Shown here piece after piece: positions 25,979 through 34,997 of a stretch of DNA of 64,000 bases. The DNA is taken from contig NZ_JAGVQR010000003.1 in the NCBI RefSeq assembly GCF_018275325.1, positions 372,001 through 436,000 of the forward strand. The letters run 5' to 3'. A program made the translations under genes and the position numbers. Origin of the DNA: Nocardioides palaemonis. Lineage in GTDB: Bacteria > Actinomycetota > Actinomycetes > Propionibacteriales > Nocardioidaceae. Position 1 is the stretch's first letter, and each line of letters starts with the position of its first letter. The notes beneath the pieces are model-generated. The model worked only from the letters and a program-made list of their open reading frames with translations. It had not been told where the DNA came from and did no database searches.

Positions 25979-26009
25979 GCTGACCAATGACTGAGTGGTT
26001 ATGGTCAGC
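25979..26009 (+). promoter_or_regulatory. Operator-like inverted repeat at cmtR
   Basis: Perfect 8-bp arms GCTGACCA / TGGTCAGC, 15-bp spacer, ending 2 bp before the ATG at 26012. The arm half-site recurs just inside the gene (GCTGACCA at 26014-26021). This placement is consistent with an autoregulated, near-leaderless transcript. Confidence 0.6.
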
Positions 26010-26011
26010 GC

Positions 26012-26368
26012 ATGCTGACCATTGCTTCCCGGGTCGAGGTGATGACCCGTCTGGGCCGGGCCATGTCGGACCCGACCCGTGCGCGCATCCTGATGAGCCT
26101 GGTCGAGCAGCCGGGCTACCCGGCGCTTCTGGCCCAGGAGTTGGACCTGACCCGAACGAACGTGTCGAACCACCTGGCCTGCCTGCTGGGGTGTGGCCTG
26201 GTGACCGCGGAGCCAGAGGGTCGGCGCACCAGCTACCGGATCGCCGATCCGCACCTCGGTGAGGCGATCTCGCTGCTGCTCGATGTGGTCGTCGCCGTCG
26301 ACGACGGCTCCGGCTGCTTGGGTCAGGACTGCCCCTTGGGCTGCTGCAAGGCGGAGGACTCGCGATGA
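26012..26368 (+). CDS. cmtR: CmtR-type Cd(II)/Pb(II)-sensing repressor
   Basis: 118 aa, closely resembling mycobacterial CmtR along its length: RLGRAMSDPTRARILMSL, LTRTNVSNHLACLLGCGLV, EGRRTSYRIADPHLGEA. The alpha-4 Cys pair (HLACLLGCG, CmtR Cys57/Cys61) and a C-terminal Cys (SGCLGQ, CmtR Cys102) that form the metal site are all present. A further CPLGCC tail is added. It overlaps the ATPase gene by 4 bp, matching the cmtR-ctpG arrangement known in mycobacteria. Confidence 0.93.
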   Translation: MLTIASRVEVMTRLGRAMSDPTRARILMSLVEQPGYPALLAQELDLTRTNVSNHLACLLGCGLVTAEPEGRRTSYRIADPHLGEAISLLLDVVVAVDDGSGCLGQDCPLGCCKAEDSR

Positions 26369-28416
26369 GCCGGGAGTGCTGTGGCCCCGACGAGGAGCCG
26401 ACGCCCCATGCAGGTCAGCGACCCCTGTTGACGCTGAGCACGGCACCGTCCGCGTCGACGACGGTCGCACCCGATGGGCAGGGTGCTGCCGCGGAGCAGC
26501 ACGCCCCGGATGACGACTGCTGTGCTCCGCGCGTGTCCTCACCCGATGAGCCGTTGACGTACGAGGAGCTCACGCCGTGGTGGCGCGACCGCGCGCTGCT
26601 GCTCCCGGCGTTGGCCGGCCTGCTCCTCGCAGCCAGCCTGGTCGCCGGCTGGGTGGACGCCACTCGGTCGCAGGCAGTTCTCGAGGTGGCGTCCCTGGCA
26701 GCCGGGGCATGGACCTTCGCCCCGGGCGCCCTGCGCAGGTTGCGCCGGGGTCGACTCGGCGTCGGGTTGCTGATGACCATCGCCGCGGTGGGCGCAGTGG
26801 CGCTCGGCCACATCGGTGAAGCCGCCGCCTTGGCGTTCCTGTTCTCGATCGCAGAGGCGCTAGAAGACCGCGCCATGGACCGCGCCCAGCAGGGCCTGCG
26901 TGCCCTCCTGGCCCTCATCCCGGACCGCACCCGAGTGGAGCGCGACGGCCGCGAGGAGGTCGCGAAGGCCTCCGACCTGCGCGTCGACGACGTCCTGGTC
27001 GTGGGCGCCGGCGAGCGGGTATCGACCGACGGCGTGGTCCAGGACGGGTACTCGAGCCTCGACACCTCAGCCATTACCGGTGAGTCGATCCCCGTCGAGG
27101 TCGGGGCAGGCGACGAGGTCGCTGCCGGATCGGTGAACGGCTCGGGCACGCTCCGGATCCGGGCAACCGCCGCAGGGACGGACAACTCTCTGACCCAGAT
27201 CGTGCGGCTCGTCGAGCAGGCCCATGCCCGCAAGGGCGAGAGAGCCAGGCTCGCCGACCGGATCGCGCGCCCGCTGGTGCCCGGAGTGCTGCTGCTCTCC
27301 GCGACCGTGGCGCTGCTCGGGCTCCTCACCGACGACCCGGGCCTGTGGCTCGAGCGCGCTCTGGTCGTTCTGGTCGCGGCATCACCGTGCGCCATGGCCA
27401 TCGCGGTTCCCGTGACGGTGATCTCGGCCATCGGGTCGGCGAGCAAGCTCGGCGTGGTCATCAAGTCCGGGCAGGCTTTCGAGCAGCTCGGCACCGTCCG
27501 TACGGTCGCGCTCGACAAGACCGGAACGCTGACTCGCAACCAGCCCGAGGTCGTCGAGGTCGCAACGACCAGTGGGTTCGACGAGGACACCGTGCTCGGC
27601 CACGCCGCCGCACTGGAAGCCACGAGCACCCACCCGCTCGCCGACGCGGTCCGCGCGGCCTCCAGCGTGGCATTGAGCGCCTCTCAGGTGGACGAGCACG
27701 CCGGCCACGGGATCACCGGCACCGTCGATGGCCACGCCGTCCGGGTGGGCAGCCCGCGATGGATCGCGCCCGGCCCGCTGCAGCGGCGCGCGGATGAGAT
27801 GGCCGCCCAGGGCATGAGCCTGGTGATCGTCGAGATCGACAGCAGCATCGCGGGCGCCATCGGCGTGCGTGACGAGCTGCGTCCCGAAGCCGCCGAGGCG
27901 GTCTCCATGCTGCACGATCGTGGCATCGGCGTCGTCATGCTCACCGGCGACAACGCCCGCACCGCGGGGTCGTTGGCGCGTGAGGCCGGCATCGACGACA
28001 TCCGTGCCGAGCAGCTGCCTGCCGACAAGGCGAACGAGATCACCCGGCGAGCCGAGCAGGCCCCGACCGCGATGATCGGCGACGGCATCAACGACGCACC
28101 CGCGCTCGCAGCTGCGACCGTCGGGATCGCCATGGGAGTGACCGGATCCGCCGCCGCGATCGAGTCGGCCGACGTCGCCTTCACCGGACACGACCTGCGC
28201 CAGATCGCCCGCGCATTCGACCATGCGCGGCGCGGCCGGCGGATCATGACCGGCAACATCGCACTCGCACTCGCCATCGTCGTCGTGCTCGTCCCCCTGT
28301 CGCTCGCCGGCACCCTGAGCCTGGCGCAGGTCGTGCTGGTCCATGAGCTCGCCGAGGTCCTCGTCATCGGCAACGGACTCCGCGCCGCGCGGCTCCGCCC
28401 CGGCGGTCCGCGCTGA
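26365..28416 (+). CDS. Heavy-metal P1B-type ATPase with SPC motif, Cys-rich N-terminus
   Basis: 683 aa. The N-terminal 60 residues hold two CC pairs (RECCGPDEE, DDDCCAPRV) and no HMA fold. Motifs: TGES (238-241), SPC in VAASPCAMAIAVPV (340-342), DKTGTLTRNQPE, TGDNARTAG, IGDGINDAPAL. The final helix HELAEVLVIGNG parallels the ATPase at 16786. CtpG-like and probably for Cd/Pb given the coupled CmtR. It is clearly homologous to, but distinct from, the first SPC pump, so the element holds two such exporters. Confidence 0.92.
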   Translation: MSRECCGPDEEPTPHAGQRPLLTLSTAPSASTTVAPDGQGAAAEQHAPDDDCCAPRVSSPDEPLTYEELTPWWRDRALLLPALAGLLLAASLVAGWVDATRSQAVLEVASLAAGAWTFAPGALRRLRRGRLGVGLLMTIAAVGAVALGHIGEAAALAFLFSIAEALEDRAMDRAQQGLRALLALIPDRTRVERDGREEVAKASDLRVDDVLVVGAGERVSTDGVVQDGYSSLDTSAITGESIPVEVGAGDEVAAGSVNGSGTLRIRATAAGTDNSLTQIVRLVEQAHARKGERARLADRIARPLVPGVLLLSATVALLGLLTDDPGLWLERALVVLVAASPCAMAIAVPVTVISAIGSASKLGVVIKSGQAFEQLGTVRTVALDKTGTLTRNQPEVVEVATTSGFDEDTVLGHAAALEATSTHPLADAVRAASSVALSASQVDEHAGHGITGTVDGHAVRVGSPRWIAPGPLQRRADEMAAQGMSLVIVEIDSSIAGAIGVRDELRPEAAEAVSMLHDRGIGVVMLTGDNARTAGSLAREAGIDDIRAEQLPADKANEITRRAEQAPTAMIGDGINDAPALAAATVGIAMGVTGSAAAIESADVAFTGHDLRQIARAFDHARRGRRIMTGNIALALAIVVVLVPLSLAGTLSLAQVVLVHELAEVLVIGNGLRAARLRPGGPR

Positions 28417-28430
28417 CGCACGACCTCGTC

Positions 28431-30634
28431 CTACTTGCTCGACCTCGAGGCCGCGGTCCAGGGCATCCCATCGGCCGCGGCTTTCGCGTGCAGGGGTTCG
28501 TAGATGACTCGATACTGTCCAGCCCGCGCATCGACGAAGGCGTACTCGACGCCCTTGTACTCCCGCATAGTCAGTTCGGCGCGCACCCCGTTGCGTTCCA
28601 CCGAGGCGAGGCGCCCACCGAGCGCGGAAGTTGGGAGCATCGTCCTCAGCAAACCGTCGACCCTGTCGTCGACCCTCAGCTCGAAGTCGAGCGTGCCATT
28701 GCCCCAACGAAGGTGGTTGACGGTGGAGCCGCTCCGTCCTTCTGTCCACTCGAGCAGCTGTTGCGCCGACACCATCGGCACGTCGAGCTCACGTGCCACC
28801 CGCTCGAGCTCGACGTCGAAGTCCGTACTGAAGTCGAAGTGCGTGCCAAAGGCACCCACGAACCCCTCTGGTCCGCGCGCCCGGGTCACGAGCGCGCGCA
28901 CGGCATCGGGGTTGCCAACAAAGACCTCGTCCACGAGGTGCGTCTACTGTTAGTAGACGTCGACGAGTCCTCCCGCGAGGTCGCTGAAGCGGAGAGGCAG
29001 GCCGGAGCCAGTCATGAAACCCGGCCTGGCGCTGACCCAAGCACCCGGCCAGTAGTAGTAGTTCATGTCCAGGCGGACACCCCAGTCACGCTCGATGGCG
29101 GGCTGCGACGTCATCTGGCTCCACGCGATGCAGTGAAGCCGGCTCCCGGCCTGAGGCGGCAAGTCGGGGTAGGCCAGTCGGAAGCTCCGCAGGCTGCGCG
29201 GGAATGCCAGCCGCAACGAGCCCTCCGACCAGTTCTGGCAGTGAGTGGTGACATGAGCGCCGAGGTCGAACCCAGCGTCGCGCAGCTCGATGGAGTCCTC
29301 CCGACTGAGCCCGCTCTCGGGATAGAGCCACGACGTCGCTCGCGCGCACTCCCACGCATCGACGTCACAACCGCTCGGGTCGCCGGCCTGCAACCGTGCG
29401 AACGACGACGCGGTCCCCGAACCCGTGCCGTGGTCGTCGGCAGCCATCACCAGTACCGCCTCGGCGTCGTCCGGGAAGTACCAAACCGAGGGATGGGCGA
29501 GGCGTTGTTGGTCATCGTGCTCAGCAGGCTGGTCAGCAGCCTCATCTGCTCGTCGGCCTGAGGGACGTCGACCTCGTCGAGGTCCACCCAATCATCGACA
29601 CTTTCTCCCCCGAAGAACAGGTCGTTGGGCCGCACAGGAGGAATGCCATCGCGGTCCTGTCCCGCCCAACGCGGGTTGCCTTGCCGAGTGAGAACCACCG
29701 ACTGAGCGAGGTCGAAGGTGAAGGCGGCGACGTTGCCTCCAGCAGAGCCGACGGACCTCATCGTCACCGCTACCGAGGATCGATCTTCCTTGGTCAGCCG
29801 AGCCACGACCTCCGTGTCGTCATCTTCTCGAATGACGCGTGCCGGCGCATGCACTGCGATGGGCGTCGAGGCCAACCCTCTTCCGGCGGTGCTGCTCCCG
29901 TCCGCCCACAGGCTGCCGTTCGTCACCGAGTCTCCCGTCGGGCTGTGACCCGCCAGGTCTGCGAGTTCCCCCTCGGGGCGCATGGTGATCAGCTGACCAC
30001 CAGACTCCACCCAGCCCCGCAGCTGCGACATGGCCTCGCTGTCGGGGGTTCCGGACAACAGAACGACGGCGTGACCGTCGAGAGCGGCGGCAGACAGGTC
30101 ACGAAGATCCACCGAGGTGAAGGACGTGAGCCCTTCCGCCCGGAGCATCTCGGCGTAGAACTCGTCATATGGGTTGCGATTGTCCGTCACGAGAAGGACC
30201 GGTCCGCCGGGGCCGCTGCTCAATCGCGGCCGCGCCGGCACCTCGAACGACCATGTGTAGGCGCTGGCCATGCTGGATGTCTCGATGCTCGCCTCATAGC
30301 GTCCTGGAGACAAACGCCCGGCTGGCTCCAGCGTCGCTGAGGTGAGGTCGGGACTCCACCGCGCTCCCGCCGGCACTGGATTGCCATCCACGTCGCGCAA
30401 GGTGAACGAGAGGGAATCGACCGCATCACCCGCGTCACGGTCGAAGACGACGTCCAAGGTGATGCCGGCGGGAATGTCCGCCGCCCCGTCGGCGGGGAAC
30501 TGAGCAACCACTGTCTGTATCGGCGCCGAGCCCCGTGCTGCGCTCCACACCACTGCGACAGCGACGAGCACCACCAGCGGGCGGCACCACGACAGCGCGA
30601 CCTTGGTGCGCCCAGATCCTGAGATTGCCCCCAC
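28431..30634 (-). pseudogene. Broken gene for a large secreted/membrane Ig-like protein
   Basis: Three pieces of one protein in order on the minus strand. Piece 1 (GTG 30634 to about 29487) has an N-terminal anchor helix, an SbsA-type Ig-like domain (ADIPAGITLDVVFDRD) and a Rossmann-like part (VLLVTDNRNPYDEFYAEML). A 1-base deletion near 29487 (CGGTTTGGTAC, expected TTTT) shifts into piece 2 (WYFPDDAEAVLVM...GLVDVY), which resembles a deacetylase-like domain with GAHVTTHCQNW. Two in-frame stops in a palindrome at 28942-28958 separate piece 3 (DEVFVGNPDAVRAL to 28431). It follows lnt by 56 bp. Assembly error is possible for the deletion. Confidence 0.8.
28942..28958. repeat. 17-bp perfect palindrome carrying two stop codons
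   Basis: GTCTACT-GTT-AGTAGAC. On the minus strand it reads TAC-TAA-CAG-TAG-ACG in the frame of the broken gene. Removing the two stops gives VDVYQTH, which fits the flanks. It could be an insertion or excision scar, or a chance palindrome. Confidence 0.6.
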
Positions 30635-30690
30635 GGCGCGGAGCGTACGAGGCACCCATGGTCCGTTCCCTCCGTGCGGCCACGCCGTAC

Positions 30691-32313
30691 CTAGCAAGGG
30701 TGAACCCTTTCCGTCTCGAGCAGGCTGTGAGGGTTGGCCCGAGCTTCGCCGCGACCCCGGTTGCCCGCAGCAGGCCTGCTCCCGCGTCCCCCCTTCCGGC
30801 GACGCCTCCGCACCGCCACGAACAAGCTCGCGATAGCCAGCGCCCCTGTGACGCGCGAGGGCCATGCCCCGACGCGCGTCGCCAAGGTCATCCCTGACGC
30901 GATCGGGACGTCGACCACCGTGGCGCCCGCGCGGGTATCCGGTAGACGTTCCAGTACCGACCCGTCGTACGACACGACCCCGGTGATCCCGTTCATCGAG
31001 GAAACGACGACCGACCGTCCCATCTCGACGGCTCGCACCCGGCTGATTGCCCACTGCTGCTCCTGTTGGGCGGTGCCGAGGAACATGGCGTTGCTCGTCT
31101 GCACGACCACGACGTCGGCACCCTGCCGTACCTGGTACCTGAGGACGTCGTCGTAGGCCACGTCGAAGCAGAGCGCGTTGGCGATCCGGAGGCCATCGGC
31201 ATCCATCGGCGCCGCAGCAGGGCCAGGAGTCATGTCGCGGCCGATCTCCGCCACCCGTGACGACAATCGCTCGGCGAGCGGGCGCAACGGGACGTACTCG
31301 CCAAAGGGCACCAGATGCTGCTTGGTGTACCGAGCATCGGATCCGGCGCCGGACCACAGGATGGCCTGATTGAGCACACCGTTCCTGCCGCCGTCGACGA
31401 TCGACCCGGCCAGGAGGGGGACGCCGGCCGCCCTGGCGGCACCGGCAAGCGCTGACCGCGCCCGCAGATCGCGCGCCGGGTCGACCGCTGTGGCATTCTC
31501 GGGCCACACCACCAGGTCGGGGGCTCGCCCGGAGGCTCTCCATCGAAGCGCGGCCGTGCGGGTCTCGGCCATCAGCGTGTCGGTGACCGCGCGGTGGTGG
31601 GACACCACATCGGTGCCGCCGCCTGGAACCTCGGCCTGGACCACGGCGATGCGGACCGACCGCTCACCGGCGCCCCCGGCCACCTGCCACCCGCCGGCAC
31701 GACCTGCGAGATGAGCGGCGACGACAGCCGTAAGCCCTGCCACCGACAACGCGACGATCGTCGTCGGCGACACCGGCCGTGGGCCTTGGTGGCGCAGCGA
31801 CCGGGCCAGCACCGCGAGCAGGGCGCCTCCGAGGGCGATCAGCACGCTCGTACCGGCGACACCGAGCGCGGCGAGCGATCCCACCCACGGTGTGTCGAGA
31901 GCAGTGAGGCCGAGGCGGCCCCACGGGAACCCGCCCCAGGGCCAGGCCGAACGGGCACTCTCGACTGCCGTCCAGGCGCAGGCCGTCCACACCGGCCACG
32001 CGCGCAACTCCTCCCTCAGTATCCGCGTGAGGACACCGAGCGCTCCGAACCACATGCTCTGGACCAGCGTCAAGGCGACCCATGCCGCCGGGGCGATCGA
32101 CTCGGCGAGCCACCAGGACGTGACCCCGACGAACACCACACCGAACACCGCACCGCAGGGCGCACTGCGACGAGGGCCACTGCTCACCGACACGACGAAC
32201 CCGGCGACCCCGACCGGCGCCAGCCACGAGACGGACCACGGCGCGAAGCACGCGCCCAGCACGAGACCTCCCGCCACTGCGGCGGTGACGGACTGCCGCC
32301 CCGTGAGCTCCAC
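30691..32313 (-). CDS. lnt: Apolipoprotein N-acyltransferase
   Basis: 540 aa. About six N-terminal helices carry the membrane part, then a nitrilase-fold domain with the Glu-Lys-Cys triad: VVWPENATA (Glu), YTKQHLVPFGEY (Lys), NALCFDVAYDD (Cys). It adds the third acyl chain to lipoproteins. The GTG at 32313 has GGAGG 5 nt upstream; GTG 32319 and 32325 are alternatives. Divergent from resB with a shared TACTA dyad between. The basic C-terminal tail is long and disordered. Confidence 0.9.
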   Translation of the reverse strand: MELTGRQSVTAAVAGGLVLGACFAPWSVSWLAPVGVAGFVVSVSSGPRRSAPCGAVFGVVFVGVTSWWLAESIAPAAWVALTLVQSMWFGALGVLTRILREELRAWPVWTACAWTAVESARSAWPWGGFPWGRLGLTALDTPWVGSLAALGVAGTSVLIALGGALLAVLARSLRHQGPRPVSPTTIVALSVAGLTAVVAAHLAGRAGGWQVAGGAGERSVRIAVVQAEVPGGGTDVVSHHRAVTDTLMAETRTAALRWRASGRAPDLVVWPENATAVDPARDLRARSALAGAARAAGVPLLAGSIVDGGRNGVLNQAILWSGAGSDARYTKQHLVPFGEYVPLRPLAERLSSRVAEIGRDMTPGPAAAPMDADGLRIANALCFDVAYDDVLRYQVRQGADVVVVQTSNAMFLGTAQQEQQWAISRVRAVEMGRSVVVSSMNGITGVVSYDGSVLERLPDTRAGATVVDVPIASGMTLATRVGAWPSRVTGALAIASLFVAVRRRRRKGGRGSRPAAGNRGRGEARANPHSLLETERVHPC

Positions 32314-32330
32314 CCACACCTCCACGTATC

Positions 32331-32347
32331 TACTATGCAAGATAGTA
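32331..32347. promoter_or_regulatory. TACTA-N7-TAGTA dyad, copy 3
   Basis: TACTA-TGCAAGA-TAGTA in the very short divergent region between lnt and resB; its last base is the A of the resB ATG. One repressor bound here would block both directions. Confidence 0.68.
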
Positions 32348-33978
32348 TGTCGCTGATGGACGCCGCTCAGGAGCAGGAGGCCCTCGGATCGGACGAAGCC
32401 GTTCGATCCACTCTCGTCGACCCTGGGCGCGGCGGTCCGTCGCGCCCGTCTGAGCTGTCCGCCTGGGCCCGATGGGTTTGGCGTCGCCTGACATCGATGC
32501 GCACCGCGGTCGTGTTGCTGGTCCTGCTCGCCCTGACCGCCGTTCCGGGCTCGCTGTTGCCGCAACGAGGCGTGTCCAGTGACCCATCGGCAGTGGCGAA
32601 CTACTACCGCGCGCACCCGGATCTCGCGCCGTGGCTCGATCGCCTGTCGCTGTTCAACGTCTACAGCGCGCCGTGGTTCGCCGCGGTCTACGTCCTGCTC
32701 CTGGTGTCCATGACCGGGTGCGTCATTCCTCGCTCGGCGCAGCTGTGGCGGGACTACCGCGCCGAACCGCCCGCGGGGCCGCGTCGCCTTTCGCGGGAAC
32801 AGCAGCACCGTCGCGGCTTCGTCGACGATCCGGACGCGACCCTCGACGCGGCCGTCCGGCATCTTCGCGACCACCGGTTCCGGGTCGTGCGGGTCGACGG
32901 AGAGGTGCGTGCCGAGAAGGGTCGTCTGCGCGAGCTCGGGAACCTCGCCTTCCACATCTCCCTGCTGGTCCTCCTCTTCGGCGTCGCCGGAGGCAAGCTG
33001 CTCGGCTACGAGGGTCGGGTCGCGCTGGTCGAAGGGACGACGTTCGCCAACGTCTCGTCCTCCTACGACGCGCTCACGCCGGGCCCGTGGACGGACCTCG
33101 ACGGGCTCGAGCCGCTGGAGCTCACCCTCGACGACTTCACGGCGAAGTTCGAGACCGAGGGCGCACGCTTCGGTGAACCACGTGACTTCGAGGCGGCGGT
33201 CTCGTACAGCAGCGAGGCCGCAGGCGACGGGTCGTTCACGATCCGGCCGAACCGGCCCCTCGACATCGACGGAACCAAGTTCTTCCTCACCGGTCACGGC
33301 TACGCACCCGAGCTGACGGTGCGAGACGGCAACGGCGACGTCGCCGCGTCAGGACCCGCCATCTTCTTGCCCGTGGACCAGGCGTTCACCTCCGACGGCG
33401 TCGTGAAGGTCCCGGACGCACGCCCGACGTCGCTGGCCCTGCAGGGGTTGTTCCTCCCCACCGGCGTGGATGGCCCTGACGGGATGGCGGTCTCGGCGTA
33501 CCCGGGCGCAGCCAACCCGGTCGTCCAGCTGTCGGCCTACACCGGCGACCTGGGTCTCGACGACGGCACGCCGCAATCCGTGTACTCCCTGGACTTCAGT
33601 GACCTCGAGCGGGTGCTCGGCCCGGACGACAAGCCGTGGCGGGTGTCCCTCCTCCCGGGCGAGACCGTGCAACTGCCGAACGGGTTGGGGTCCGTGACCT
33701 TCGACGGGCTCTCGCGATTCGCCAACTTCCAGGTGGCCCGCGACCCCGGCAAGGAGATCTCCCTGGTGGCAGCGATCCTGCTGATGCTCGGGCTCACCAC
33801 GTCGCTGGCCGTGCCCCGGCGTCGAGTGTGGGTCCGCCGCGGTACGGACGGGACCGTCGAGCTCGCCGGCCGCTCCCTGTCCCGTCGACCCGCGCCACCC
33901 GACGAGCTCGACGACCTCGCGGCCGCCATCGGGTTGAAGCCACTGCATGCCGAACAGCGACGAATGGAGTCACAGTGA
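32347..33978 (+). CDS. resB: ResB-like cytochrome c biogenesis protein
   Basis: 543 aa from ATG 32347 (ATG 32356 also possible; the dyad ends at the first base of the former, so the transcript may be leaderless). Three early helices (MRTAVVLLVLLALTAVPGSL; FAAVYVLLLVSMTGC; LAFHISLLVLLFGVAGG), a large outer-face domain, and a last helix (about 475-495). ResB works with CcsB/ResC to deliver heme and attach it to apocytochrome c (system II). It is coupled to ccsB (TGATG). Confidence 0.92.
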   Translation: MSLMDAAQEQEALGSDEAVRSTLVDPGRGGPSRPSELSAWARWVWRRLTSMRTAVVLLVLLALTAVPGSLLPQRGVSSDPSAVANYYRAHPDLAPWLDRLSLFNVYSAPWFAAVYVLLLVSMTGCVIPRSAQLWRDYRAEPPAGPRRLSREQQHRRGFVDDPDATLDAAVRHLRDHRFRVVRVDGEVRAEKGRLRELGNLAFHISLLVLLFGVAGGKLLGYEGRVALVEGTTFANVSSSYDALTPGPWTDLDGLEPLELTLDDFTAKFETEGARFGEPRDFEAAVSYSSEAAGDGSFTIRPNRPLDIDGTKFFLTGHGYAPELTVRDGNGDVAASGPAIFLPVDQAFTSDGVVKVPDARPTSLALQGLFLPTGVDGPDGMAVSAYPGAANPVVQLSAYTGDLGLDDGTPQSVYSLDFSDLERVLGPDDKPWRVSLLPGETVQLPNGLGSVTFDGLSRFANFQVARDPGKEISLVAAILLMLGLTTSLAVPRRRVWVRRGTDGTVELAGRSLSRRPAPPDELDDLAAAIGLKPLHAEQRRMESQ

Positions 33979-34892
33979 TGTACGTCGACTCGGCCCGGTG
34001 GTCCGACACACTCGTGACCACCGCGCTGGCCATCTTCTCGCTCGCCCTCGTGGCATATGCGCTGACGGCAGCGCTGACGCGCGCCCGGGCCGGTCGCGCG
34101 AGGCTGGATCCGGCCGTCGTTGGCCCCGCCGGCGCGGTCCAGCCGTCCGATGGCCCACTGCTGAACGAGCACCGGGCAGGTGCCGTCAGCCGCAGCGCCA
34201 CCGCACTGATGGTGCTGGGCACGGTGTCACTGTCCCTTGCTGTCGTGGCCCGGGGGCTGGCGGCCGGACGCGCGCCCTGGGGCAACATGTACGAGTTCGG
34301 GCTGACCGGAGCCGCTTCCGTCGCCGTGGCATTTCTCGTCCTCAGCCGCGGGCGGGCGATCAGCAGCCTCGCACCTTGGACGGTCGCGATCGTCCTGGTG
34401 TTGCTCGGCGTCTCGGTCACGTCGCTCTACACACCCGTGGACGACCTCGTCCCCGTCCTGAACTCACGATGGCTCGTCGTCCACGTCGCGGCCGCGATCA
34501 TCGCCGGTGGACTGTTCACGATCGGCGCAGTGGCGACCGTTGCCCATCTGGTGCGGCAGTGGCGCAACAAGGGCGACGCGCCAGCCGACGACCAGCTCTC
34601 GGAGCTCGCGCACACCGTGCACCTCGTGGCGTTCCCCATCTGGACGTTCGCCGTCATCGCCGGCGCCGTGTGGGCAGAGAACGCCTGGGGTCGCTACTGG
34701 GGCTGGGACCCGAAGGAGACCTGGGCGTTCATCACCTGGGTGTTCTACGCCGCTCACCTGCACGCCCTGTCGACCGTCGGTTGGCGGCGTCGGGCCGGCC
34801 TCCTCGCGGTCGCGGGCTTCCTGGCGTTCCTCTTCAACTTCTTCGGGGTCAACATCTGGATCCCGGGCCTCCACTCGTACGCAGGAGTTTGA
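33978..34892 (+). CDS. ccsB: CcsB/ResC-type cytochrome c synthase subunit
   Basis: 304 aa with about eight helices and the heme-handling WWD motif (GRYWGWDPKETWAFITW) near residue 240. Conserved His lie in flanking helices (LVVHVAAAIIAGG, AAHLHALSTVGW). It forms the heme exporter/lyase with ResB. The ATG overlaps the resB stop. Confidence 0.92.
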   Translation: MYVDSARWSDTLVTTALAIFSLALVAYALTAALTRARAGRARLDPAVVGPAGAVQPSDGPLLNEHRAGAVSRSATALMVLGTVSLSLAVVARGLAAGRAPWGNMYEFGLTGAASVAVAFLVLSRGRAISSLAPWTVAIVLVLLGVSVTSLYTPVDDLVPVLNSRWLVVHVAAAIIAGGLFTIGAVATVAHLVRQWRNKGDAPADDQLSELAHTVHLVAFPIWTFAVIAGAVWAENAWGRYWGWDPKETWAFITWVFYAAHLHALSTVGWRRRAGLLAVAGFLAFLFNFFGVNIWIPGLHSYAGV

Positions 34893-34896
34893 CGAC

Positions 34897-34989
34897 ATGA
34901 GCAATGGCCTCTCCACCCTCATCGTGGGCTTGGTCGCCACCATCGGCACCCTCGCGGTGCTCTACCTCCTGGCCAGGGCCAAGTGGTGA
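34897..34989 (+). CDS. 30-residue single-helix membrane peptide
   Basis: ATG 34897 with GCAGGAG upstream, 4 bp after ccsB; its stop overlaps the alternative GTG starts of copC. Nearly all of it is one hydrophobic helix (LIVGLVATIGTLAVLYLLA) flanked by MSNG and RAKW. Good spacing on both sides argues that it is translated. Role unknown: maybe a subunit of the CcsB-ResB or CopC/CopD assembly. Confidence 0.6.
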   Translation: MSNGLSTLIVGLVATIGTLAVLYLLARAKW

Positions 34990-34997
34990 GCAACGCG

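Noticed and set aside
28942..28958. Fourth member of the TACTA dyad set
   Set aside because: The half-sites are 6 bp closer together (TACT-GTT-AGTA) and it lies inside a coding remnant, not at a promoter.
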